The translations under genes were made by a program, and so were the position numbers. This document shows, one piece after another, positions 35,601 through 45,864 of a stretch of DNA of 64,000 nucleotides. How positions within the stretch are numbered: position 1 is the stretch's first letter; every line of letters begins with the position of its first letter. The notes below the pieces were generated by a model. The model saw only the letters and a list, made by a program, of their open reading frames with translations. It was not told the origin of the DNA and searched no databases. Source of the DNA: Membranipora membranacea (Eukaryota; Bryozoa; Gymnolaemata; Cheilostomatida; Membraniporidae). The DNA lies in NCBI GenBank assembly GCA_914767715.1, contig OU612066.1, positions 35,316,283 to 35,380,282 on the forward strand, in the 5' to 3' direction.

Positions 35601-37115
35601 CATAATAAGTGACAATGTGATATGTAGTCTTTAGAGTTTGACTTACGTAATAAATATAAATTTAATAATGTACACTGGGTTTTAGATGTGAATTCCGATG
35701 AAGTTCTGGATATTCCCGAATTGGAGGCTTTGTTTGAATACGAAGTAAGTTACTTATCTATGGTAGCTTAGGTTTCACTGAGGCCTTATTAACCAACTGG
35801 AACCTATCCTTACACTGTTCTAACTTGAACGCCTTCTTACACCTGAAAAACCCAAAATCCAACCCAATTTCCCCCCAACACCCACAACACATTGCATATA
35901 TGTCTGCTGTTTCTAATCCATGACTGTATAACCTGTGTTTCTGACTTGTATTCTAACCTGTTACCTAGCTGTTACGTTTGGAGTAGATTGTGATCAGACA
36001 CACTAGTCACTGCTATTTACAGAGGCTAGTTAGTGATTGAACTGTTGCGCCACAGTTATGAATTTGACCTGATGATGTTTTCGATAAAGCTTTAATTACT
36101 GGGTTGTCTTTGTCAGCGATATCGATTAAGCGCTTCAAAAATGCTGACATATCCAAATTACAAAGTGGGGGTGATATCAGCTTTTGCCTTGTCAACTTCT
36201 GTTAAGTCACCTCCTAAATTTTCCTAACAAGTGCCTTCAATATGATTGAGACCGGCGTCAAAGATTTGGAAACCAGCACCATGTCATTTTAGCGCTATTG
36301 CATTTTATTCTAAATAATTATCAGTTGGACTATTGTATACTTTGATGACTGGAGGCTCAAAAGAGATATTCATATTGTGATTTAATATGAATATAAATGA
36401 TATGTTATTTATATGTTACTTTTTATTATTCTTATTTTATTTTTATATTATAGCTAAACAAGATACCGGGAGTAAACTATGACAAGCAGGAGCTATCTGA
36501 GGACAGGAATAGAATGAGGGAGCATGTATTCACTGAGATAGACTTAAATCAGGACGGAGTTATATCATATCCTGAGTTTATTAAATCTACACAGTCTGAT
36601 GAATTCAACCAAAATGAAGCCTGGGAGGTAAGTGTGTATTCTGGGAGGTAAGGGTGTATTCTTTGCCTCTCAAATCTACTAGTCTTAAAAAAAATACAAT
36701 TATTGATTATTGCAAATACGAAAAATTTTACTCTAATACTTCCAACCAATTTGATGAACTGTGTCTAAAGTCTAATTTAACACCTCCACCCCACCTCCTA
36801 AGTTTTGCGCTGACTTGAAATGATGCTTTGTGTGCACAGTTATCGGTCAGTCACCCTGTCTCACCCTATCTATGACTATTACTTATGCACAAAGACTTAA
36901 TTTACTCCCATATTAAGTCTATACTTATGCATCTTTGTATAATAATCAGCTCATTACTAAGTATATTAGATTTCCACAGAGTATTGTATACTATATTTCT
37001 ACACTATATGTTCTGTAATTCGCAGAGTGTGAACGACCATCAGCAGTTTACTGATGAAGAGTTGAAGCTGTTTGAGGAGAAGCAGGGACCCTACGAGAAC
37101 ATACAATCACCCTGA
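30657..37115 (+). CDS. Nucleobindin (EF-hand calcium-binding, secretory pathway)
   Basis: Nucleobindins bind calcium in the Golgi and secretory pathway and can bind G-alpha proteins and DNA. Ten exons: 30657-30731, 31444-31557, 31955-32078, 33004-33051, 33511-33596, 34128-34304, 35233-35323, 35686-35744, 36454-36627, 37026-37115. The total is 1038 bases, or 345 residues. Exon 1 is a signal peptide (about 20 residues). RSKLDELKRIELRRLKDLHK matches the family block before the basic region. DHPRLNHPGSRDQLKEVW and DPENFDPKLFFNLHD match the segment leading to EF-hand 1 (loop DVNSDEVLDIPE; the usual Gly at position 6 is Glu). EF-hand 2 has the canonical loop DLNQDGVISYPE. It ends with QFTDEELKLFEE and lacks the long leucine-zipper tail of vertebrate NUCB1/2 (about 420-460 residues). 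Confidence 0.93.
30979..31031. repeat. Hairpin in nucleobindin intron 1
   Basis: ggccattccac..ctacat and its complement face each other across about 17 bases. Probably another foldback element. No target-site duplication is visible. Confidence 0.55.
34817..34880. mobile_element. 64-bp AT-rich palindrome with 7-bp TSD
   Basis: Begins CAGAGACTATAGATAT and ends with its complement. It is flanked by atacaac on both sides (34810-34816, 34881-34887). CAGAG-type ends are common in hAT elements. Lies in nucleobindin intron 6. Confidence 0.65.
35548..35594. mobile_element. 47-bp foldback of the CATAGACTT family
   Basis: Runs catagacttag...tagtctatg with flanking 8-mers gattagcc and aattagca (6 of 8 match). 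Same ends as the elements at 19630 and 49928. Nucleobindin intron 7. Confidence 0.6.
36621..36660 (+). repeat. 20-bp duplication spanning a splice donor
   Basis: ctgggaggtaagtgtgtatt is followed at once by the same 20 bases with one change, so a second donor (gag/gtaagg) lies 20 bases after the exon 9 donor of nucleobindin. Use of the second site would add 20 bases and shift the frame. Confidence 0.8.
36890..36923. mobile_element. 34-bp foldback with perfect 8-bp TSD
   Basis: caaagacttaattt...attaagtctata, flanked by cttatgca at 36882-36889 and 36924-36931. It is the smallest member of the CATAGACTT group. Nucleobindin intron 9. Confidence 0.75.
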
Positions 37116-40100
37116 TCCCCCCCCCCACATGTGTCACTGATCCCCCAACACCTGACCCTGATCCCCCACACACCTGACACTGGGTACTAATTTACTGGAT
37201 CTGACTGCGACAAGTCTTATATGTACTGCTGATACTGATGCCTCTAACAGTCACAACCAAATCACATCATCTGTGCCATGGCTCCTGTATTTTTTACAAT
37301 CAGTAGGTTCCAGGTTGCTACATGAAACTACTATGCCTCTGTTTGCCTTTGGAACAAGAACACAAAGCTTACAACTAAATTGTGTAATTTTTGAAAGAAA
37401 GCACACCTCCCCCCCCCCTTGAGTTTGCCGGGCATAAATAAAAAATTATCTTACTCATATGGATCTGGTCAGCCAGATCAATGTACGACACTTTATTTTG
37501 TATTATTATCTGCTCATAATATACTGACAATCTTCATATTCTCCTCCCTTACCATGTATAAGTTAGTATGTATTTTACACTGAAAAATTCCTAAACTAAT
37601 GATTTTCTATTTCTACATGATATTTTCATGCGCTGTGCCAATTTTGCAATTTTGTTTTTATCCTGTGATTGAATAAACTTCTATGATTGATCCCATATCC
37701 CATTAATCATTATATCATTATCATACCACAAGTCTTATAGGGAACTTTGTATGTGTAAATTCAATTTTCTATAAATACCAATAATAGTAGTTTTGAGTTA
37801 TCAATTTGATCATAAAAAACATTGCATTGTGTGACAACTGCTCAAAAGGAAAATTGATGCAAAAATGTTACAAAACACCTCCTTCAGTATGTAAGGATGC
37901 GCAAAACATACCAGAACAATATGTAAAAATGAAACAATGTGGCAAACGTAACAAAATATCTTGAACTAATTGTACAATCTCAATGCTGCACTTGAAAATT
38001 TTAGCTAGCCATAAATTTCTCTATTTCTTTTCAACCCTATTTGAGCTTTGAGGTGACCTCCTGCCTATACTTAACTCCTCTATAATTAAGCTTTACCATA
38101 AATAGCCCTATTAGAATTTTATTCTTTGCACTTATCTGTTGATTAGCCATATTTAAATGACATCATTTGAAGTTTTCTCATGCAAGGACACTTCTGTCGT
38201 CTCGTATCCAGTGAGGACACGCCTGTTGCGTCGTTTTCAGCGAGGACACGCCTGTCCTTGCGTATCAAGAGTCTCTTGGCTAGTTGTGTGCTACTTAGCA
38301 TAATTACTGCTTAGCTGTGACAATAAAACATTGTCTGGATCTGATTGTGCTAGATGACAATGCACATTTGAAGCATTAAAAGGCCTCTCAGATTACATAT
38401 GTCCAGACTTGGCAACTCTTAGTGGTGAGAACACAATAAATTGATTTTTTATAATTTCACAAGTGAATTTAAAGGTTTAGGAGTCAAATCAAAAAAATAA
38501 TATTATCCTTATCATTGATGGAAGGTGTTATGGGATACACAGCCAGCCTAGCCAGGGCAGATTCTCTGTGATGGCTGGACAAATCCATTTGACAAGAGAG
38601 GACAACTTGAAAAGAAATTAAAATAGTAGTGAATTCGGATTAAAATTAAAAACAAAATTTTTCCAGGAGCCGAACTGGTATCCTAACCAATAAAGATTTG
38701 TGGCCGTTGCGACTACATGTGCACTTATATTCCTGTCCTGGGTTGATATGCTAATTGTGTCTATTGCTATAAATGATACAATCTTCAGAATCAAAGAAGG
38801 CAGAAAAGTCAGGTGGTGATTTAGGTGCTGATAATAGTGCTTTGGAACTTCTTCAGACTTCTACAAATACATAGTCTGCACAGCTGCTTCTCATTGGCAT
38901 ATACCATAAACTTGTAAAATATATGATATAAGTGTGTGGTGAACGCAGGTCATATTCAAGTACACGATTATGCCAAACCCTGCAGATTATACAACATCTA
39001 CTTAGTAAGGCCAATAAAGCTGACGATAACTTTCCTCTTAAGCATGTCAAGGTTTTCTTCAGGTAATTAGCTCGCGCTGCCACTGCGGGATGTTAGATCA
39101 TAGGTGGAATTTAAACCGTTACCATATATTGTATAATGTGGCATTAAAATTTTTACCTGTGTGATTTGATAAGACTCCAATTGGTTAAATTATAACTTGC
39201 CCTCAAACCTGTGGGCTATATTTACCTTCGATCAAAAGATAAAAACTGAGACAAGGAAGTTTTTGTTACAACATTAGTGATATTATGATAATATCATTAT
39301 AGATTTGAAAAGACCAATTTCATATTAATTACATGAGCATTTGCTTTACAGGACTATTAAAGGAAGGGAAGCAATAGTCCCCGAGCTCAGTCTAACTGTA
39401 TAACCTGCAACCATAACTGACCCCTGACGTACTCCTTATTTCTACCATTCCGTAACTGGTGTCACAGGGCAGGATCAGCAGCACGACCTGAGGAACAGCA
39501 GATATATAAACTGGAAACTCTCATCAGAATCAGAGATGGTTTGTTGTTTAAAAGCAGTACCTCACATCACAGTTCAATAAGTAACGCACTTTAAATTAAT
39601 CAGATCACTGTAATTTCTGTTTTATTTATTCAGCTTTTCTTTTTATTTTTATTTGAGGGCTTTCAGGCAATGATAATCTTCGTTGGTTAAAGAATCAGAG
39701 TCAAGTCTCGTGAAGGAACTGGATCATGTTATTGTTATTCATTTATTGTATCATGATATTTCATTAAAATTATATTATGATATTTTATGATATTCATTAT
39801 ATTATAATATGATATATTATATATTATATTATATATTATATATTAGTTGGTAATCATTGCGTCGAACTGCTCACATTTTTTGGCATATTGGGCCAGATCT
39901 GACATCAAGCAAAATTAGAATTCGGTGAATGACAGCCGGTTTCAACTCAAACATTGTTTGATTTAAACATTGTTTCAGCATCGGTTAACGGTAGGCTGCT
40001 TGAGTTGGACATCAATCAATTAGATTACATCTATTGCCAATAATCTTTATATATTTGATTCACTCATACACAGATTAGCTGATTCACTTATTTTTGAGTA

Positions 40101-40140
40101 CGCCGATAATTTTATTCCCATTGCATTATCTTTTTTCTAG
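37116..40140. other. Intergenic, nucleobindin to chitin-binding gene
   Basis: Starts with the nucleobindin 3' untranslated region (C-rich near 37118; aataaa-type signals near 37438 and 37672). A short region at 38185-38260 repeats gaggacacgcctgt. No further gene recognised. It ends with the promoter and probable untranslated first exon of the mucin gene. Confidence 0.55.
39503..39510 (+). promoter_or_regulatory. TATA box candidate for chitin-binding mucin gene
   Basis: TATATAAA about 650 bases upstream of the start codon, before the acceptor at 40140 that implies an untranslated first exon. Supported only by motif and position. Confidence 0.4.
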
Positions 40141-40158
40141 GTGCTGTTTGTTAGAATA

Positions 40159-43100
40159 ATGTCCGTGATGCCGATGTTACTCGGGGCGGTGATGATTCTC
40201 ATGGCCACGGTCAGATCTCAAGCCATTATTGGTGAGTAATAAAAAAAATGTATCAAAAATTCAAAATAGAAGAAATATACACATCATGACTGCTAACCGA
40301 TTTGGACATGTGATATATGGTTTAAAAATTATTTTTAAAAAATTTGATTTTTACTTTGTCAATAAGCACTTTGATCTTTGCTTCTTGTTTTTCTTACCAT
40401 AACACCAAACACCAATACAAATAGGTGATGAAGTTAGTTTTTACTCACCTCACTGCTTGATATAAGCTACTTTCGGGATAGATAAAGAATATTGTTGCTG
40501 TTGAATTATTTTTTTATCATACAGCAAGTACTTTAAATGCGCGCTTTCTGTTTCCAGTGAATCAATGCACTTGTGTTGAGCAAGGCTTGTACTACAGCCC
40601 CATCTCTGATGAGGATTGTACCAAGTTTGTATCATACTCAGACGAGGAGGAGATGACGGTACAATCGTGTCCACCTTACACGCTGTTTGACGTGAGCATG
40701 TGTGTGTGTAACCATCAAGTTGTCGTCACCTGCCCTGCTGACTGCCACATTGCCAATAGTAAGTACATGTTTTGACTTCTCTGATTGGTCAGCTGACTTT
40801 AAGTGCTAATGAGTCCCTATTTTTAAGATTAGACAACTCACAATTTTGTCAGTAGTTCAACATCTATTTCTATGTTTTAGCTTCAGATGTTGGGTCTGCG
40901 ACTAACTCTAAAGCTCTGGTCACACCTGAAGACATGACAAATATGGAGACCAACACCCGAAAGCCTATTCAAAGAGGTAAGTTTGCTTATTGGAAATTTT
41001 CCTGCTTTTTTGTGATCCTCTCTTCTGCGGTTTTATATGTCTAATACAGTATTCTACTGTTTTTTTGTTATGGTTTTCCATGGCTGCGAAGGTTGAGTTT
41101 GCCTGCTGGCAGCTCATATCAATTAAGAGCTGCAATCTTGTCCAATTTACTGTAGTTAGTAAAATCGATCCCAGTAAAAGAGCAGTTAGACGGCGAACAA
41201 ATCAACAACAGCACGATGTAATAGAACATCCTGTCCAGAGTCAGGATGAATTTAGCTAAAAATCACATTGACAGAACCTCTCATCTCTTCACGTTCCGTT
41301 TTCGTTGAGTTGAAAATAGATTACCCTTCAAAAGACAAAACTATTCGAATGACCCAAGGCTTACCTCATAAACATTGTCCGATGGGCCAGATTCATTTAC
41401 CAACAACAATCCTCTCGCCCTGTTTTTCTCAAATTTCTATCAATTATGACGCAAAGCGACATAATGCAAAATGATTTTATAGTTATTTTATTATAGCTAG
41501 GCCATAATATGTGATAAGTAAATGAGATAAATAAGTTTCTACAGTATACAAGTGATAGTGATTAAATTTGTGTGGGTAGACCACTAGTGATGTAATGGAA
41601 CATAGCCGGAATAATGTGGCGGCTGTGGTCAGAGGGAAGAATGTGTTAAAAAGTGTGACAATGCCTCTAGGGCAGAAATTTGGATATGCACACTCATTGA
41701 TCAAGGGGGATTAAATGACAAATGGTTTGCATATGCGTTCTTAGTAGTGCGTATATGGATAGTGAAAGGATTGCATATACAAAACATTTGGCAGCGGTGG
41801 GATTCGAACCCACGCCTCCGAGGAGACTGGTGCCTTAAACCAGCGCCTTAGATTGCTCGGCCACGCTACCTTGATATGTCACTTGGCAGCTGTTTAAATT
41901 CATATAATTGGGATCGGCTACACTTTATCATTGATAAGATTAGGCCTACTGTACTGTATTATAATGACAAAATAATTATATGTTTGAGGCAATAATATAG
42001 GCTATTATTTTCACATTTTACTTTTTAGCTGGTGGCAGTAACCACTGCCACACCAGTACATACATTGTTCGATTTATTTTCAACAATCCACCTGTTTGTA
42101 TTTGGTTATAGTGGATGCATGCACCTGTCACGACCAGGGACTGTACTACGGACCAGTCTCTGAGGAGGATTGTACTAAGTATGTCCAGTACTCCCAGGCT
42201 GATAGTACTCACATAGAACGACCTTGCCCTCATGGTACTCTGTTTGATGTCAGCAACTGTGTCTGTAATCATGCATACGCTGTGACCTGCCCTGCAGATT
42301 GCAATGCCGGCAACGGTGAGTGAGAAAGTCTCAACACTCAACATGGCTGTGAACAATGTCTCATGGGAAATATGAATTAAAAACTTGCTTTCTTATAAAC
42401 CCATGATAAAGTGTCACACCCAATTTACCGATTCTGTTGGCCAAAAAGATTTGATTGAAATTGATTTTTAAAATTTATTTTTACCGCAATTCAGCTCTGA
42501 TAAATGAAGAACAACCATTGTATAAAACCCTCCGATTTTAGGTCAAGATCCAGATGCTGAGTCTGCATCAACAGCACAGGCCCCTGCAACTCAGCCTTCT
42601 GCAACCCAACCCTCTACATCACCACAACCTCCTGCAACAACTCAGGCCCCTGCAACAACTCCAGCCCCTGTAACAACTCAGCCCCCTGCAACAACTCCGG
42701 CCCCTGCAACGACACAGCCCCCTGCAACAACTCAGGCCCCTGCAACAACTCAGGCCCCTGTAACAACTCAGGCTCCTGCAGCAACACAACCCCCTGCAAC
42801 AACTCCGGCCCCTGCAACGACACAGCCCCCTGCAACAACTCGGGCCCCTGCAACAACTCAGGCCCCTGCAACAACTCAGGCTCCTGCAGCAACACAACCC
42901 CCTGCAACAACTCCGGCCCCTGCAACGACACAGCCCCCTGCAACAACTCAGGCCCCTGCAACAACTCAGGCCCCTGCAACAACTCAGGCTCCTGCAGCAA
43001 CACAACCCCCTGCAACAACTCCGGCCCCTGCAACGACACAGCCCCCTGCAACAACTCGGGCCCCTGCAACAACTCAGGCCCCTGCAACAACTCAGGCTCC

Positions 43101-44251
43101 TGCAGCAACACAACCCCCTGCAACAACTCCGGCCCCTGCAACAACACAACCCCCTTCAACAACTCAGGCCCCTGCAACAACTCAGGCCCCTGCAACAACT
43201 CAGGCCTCTGCAACAACTCAGGCCTCTGCAACAACTCAGGCCTCTGCAACAACTCAGGCCTCTGCAACAACTCAGGCTCCTGCAACAACTCAGGCTCCTG
43301 CAGCAACACAACCCCCTGCAACAACTCAGGCCCCTGCAACAACTCAGGCTCCTGCAGCAACACAACCCCCTGCAACAACTCAGGCCCCTGCAACAACTCA
43401 GGCCCCTGCGACAACTCCGGCCCCTGTAACTACATCACAGCCTTCAGCAGCTCAAGGCTCTTCAGGAGGTAGAAGACCCTTTGGTAGACTTACATCATTT
43501 CTTGCACAGCGACTGATACAAGCAGGTAAGATTTACAGTGAAAGGGTGTTTGAGCAGCAGCTTGCATGTAGTCTAAGCTCTCAGACTTGTTGTTCCAAAT
43601 GCATATTGTTGGTATTGCGATAAAAAAAACTCATTTATAAAGCTGACATGAAGACGGCAGAAAATATATCATTTAACGATCAATCGAGTATAAAAAGTTG
43701 TCCTGTTGAATTAAAAGGACAACTCCAGTTTGACATGTCTACTTTTTGTCTGACCATACTATACTGCTGTACCTCACCTGTCCTGACCAGCTTTCTAGAT
43801 TTGTTTTCCTCACACTCAGAATTAGTGTGTGTTAAAACAGCTCACTATGGTCTGAAAAAGATCCCCTTTACACTGTTTGCAAAAAACATAGATCATGATA
43901 GAAGCTTTTGATGTAATCTTAATAACAGTGGGTGGTTTAGTTATTGATATAGGTGATCTGTATTATTGTGATATCATTTTAGCTGCAAGAGACACAAACA
44001 TAACAACAACAATACAACCAGACTCTCTCCCATCAAGCGTAACGCAGCCAACACAAGAAAAGCTAACCACCACTACCTCACCATCTCCAAGTCTCCCAGT
44101 CGAAACAGCAAGGCCTGCCGTAACAACAACAACCGAGGAGAATCTCTCAGCGCTTCAAAAGATATCCAAATATGCAGCTACAAGACTAGCTGACAGTGGC
44201 AGAATGCTGTGGGGAAAACGCACAGCCCACCGTACTCGCAAATCTGGTTGA
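40159..44251 (+). CDS. Secreted mucin with two type-2 chitin-binding domains
   Basis: A secreted protein expected to bind chitin in an extracellular matrix or mucus layer. Six exons: 40159-40231, 40558-40758, 40881-40976, 42112-42315, 42542-43525, 43983-44251, every intron in phase 1, 608 residues. Exon 1 is a signal peptide (MSVMPMLLGAVMILMATVRS). Exons 2 and 4 each encode one peritrophin-A type domain with the Cys pattern CTC..DC..PCP.(.)TLFD(V)S.CVCNH..VTCPADC. The two domains are clearly duplicates, each within one phase 1-1 exon. Exon 5 encodes about 270 residues of PATTQA-type hexapeptide repeats, likely O-glycosylated. The C terminus is a basic region rich in Arg and Lys. A tRNA gene lies antisense in intron 3. 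Confidence 0.92.
41789..41870 (-). tRNA. tRNA-Leu (AAG)
   Basis: An 82-base gene with a long variable arm, as expected for leucine tRNA. The acceptor arms GGTAGCG/CGCTGCC pair with one G-T. The anticodon arm CTGGT-TTAAGGC-ACCAG gives anticodon AAG. The A box (TGGCCGAGCAATC) and B box (GGGTTCGAATCCC) are intact. The 3' CCA is not encoded. A run of four T follows within ten bases (complement of 41781-41784) as a pol III terminator. It lies inside intron 3 of the mucin gene on the opposite strand. Confidence 0.96.
42640..43435 (+). repeat. Coding 18-bp minisatellite (PATTQA)
   Basis: Tandem 18-base units cctgcaacaactcaggcc with variants (ccg, aca cag ccc, tct), forming larger repeated blocks of about 117-120 bases in the first half. 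Entirely inside exon 5 of the mucin gene and in frame. Confidence 0.93.
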
Positions 44252-45864
44252 GACCGCTGTATCTGCTTCTAATCCTGGCCTGCCCTATGGTCCTAACTGT
44301 ATCTCGTCATTTATTGTCTGGGTGTTGTCCCTACAAAGTTTTAATGGATACCATAATGTTTTTCATCTTGGTAATTTTGAAATTATGTTTGACCTGATGA
44401 TTTGGTCAATTAATAACTGATATAACAGAGGCAGTGGTTAAGAATATCCTAGGAAAAATAATCTAATATAATTTTTGAAACTTTGAAATAGGAAATAAAA
44501 CAAACTGAAATTATGATGTACTGCAATCGTTAGGTGTTACTTTATTGATATGACTTTACCTAAAGCCTAAAACCATAAACTGTAATCTATAAATCTTTAA
44601 ACATATCCTCACTGATTCTGTACAGAGAGACAACAATAATACCGAGAGTACTAGAGAACTAAAACACCTCTGCGGTGGCAGAGTAATATTGCATAAGTCA
44701 GGTATTGAGGCATCAGGTAAATAGTCCTCTTGTATCAATCCGTCGATATCGACACCTTGGTCAACAGCTTTTTCTAAGCATTCAAGATTACCCTCTGTGT
44801 TACACACACATCATGTATGATAGTATGTTAGAACTAGAATAGCTCAGGCAATAACAATTTAACAACATTTACCCAGAATGCAACTGTAATTTATTTGTCA
44901 GAAGAAAACAACTCGATAGTCACACTATCAGTCAAACAGTGCAGTAGTGCAGCCGTTTCCAAAAAACCTGTCGACCCGTCAAAAAATTGTGGCTAATGAC
45001 ATTTCACGTTACACTAACATTTTACAATTTGCAGCCAATGCTGCTCTCTTCTGATCGGTTGTTATTTTTAAACCCACTGTGATTGGTTACACATATTCTT
45101 AACACCTTTCATTTTCAAGCTTCACTGGTCCATTTCACTGTGAGTGTGAACAACAGAAAAATTCCCTACCAGTTTGAAAAATCCCTGTGTCTGTCCCTGA
45201 TTACTTAGTTCACACTTTCACTGATAGTGTGAACTAACCTCTAATCGTACATTTTACCGCAAACAATGTCTAGAAAAGCACTATTAACAGCAATCAGCTT
45301 TCAGTGTCAGGCGAAACACTTTGAATGATTTCTCAACTCTGCTGTTCTGAGCTTGTCGAGCTGTGGCAGGACATTGTTAATTGTTATACATATTGTTCTC
45401 AGTGGAAGAATGCTGTGTCTAGGCTAGCTGCCAAATTTTTTGGCTAGAGTTGGGGTTAAATTAGCAGTGATAATTATAGGCAGATCAAAGCGCATAGGTC
45501 ATGCTCTCTACGTTTGTAGTTGTTGTATATTGTTTGCCATGGTTACTGATATTGCTATGCTTAATATAAACATTCATAGGCTAAAAACTTTTTCTCTAGC
45601 TTTAGATTGGGAATAGAATGATGAAAGTTTTCTCAATGCTTCTAGTTTATTAAGCTTAACATCTGTCATAGAAAAGCAAACACTGTTTAAATTTAATTTG
45701 TCTATGAAATCTCTAAGAAAAATTCTGAAAATCTCTTCACAGAATATTGTTTTTACTAGCAGCTAAAAAGTTTGACATTGAAATGCTGTGCTCAAGAGCT
45801 GTTTTTAGTCATAAGTGTCTCAGTGAATTTCTATTGCCAGTTTGTTATCCTTGTTGTCCATTGA
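44252..45864. other. Intergenic between mucin gene and gene A
   Basis: AT-rich. Apart from the candidate exon at 44556-44794 nothing coding was recognised. Confidence 0.5.
44556..44794 (-). CDS. Candidate terminal exon with hydrophobic tail
   Basis: On the minus strand, acacag/AGGG provides an acceptor followed by a 239-base frame that ends in a stop. In phase 1 it starts EGNLECLEKAVDQG and ends with a hydrophobic stretch (SSLVLSVLLLSL) typical of a GPI signal or membrane anchor. Phase and Cys spacing match the last exon of gene A, whose exon 4 donor (46186) would join it in frame. It may be an alternative last exon of gene A, the remnant of another paralogue, or chance. Confidence 0.4.

Noticed and set aside
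42614-43414. 266-residue minus-strand frame over the mucin repeat
   Set aside because: Antisense shadow of the PATTQA minisatellite; the plus frame is supported by five phase-matched neighbouring exons.
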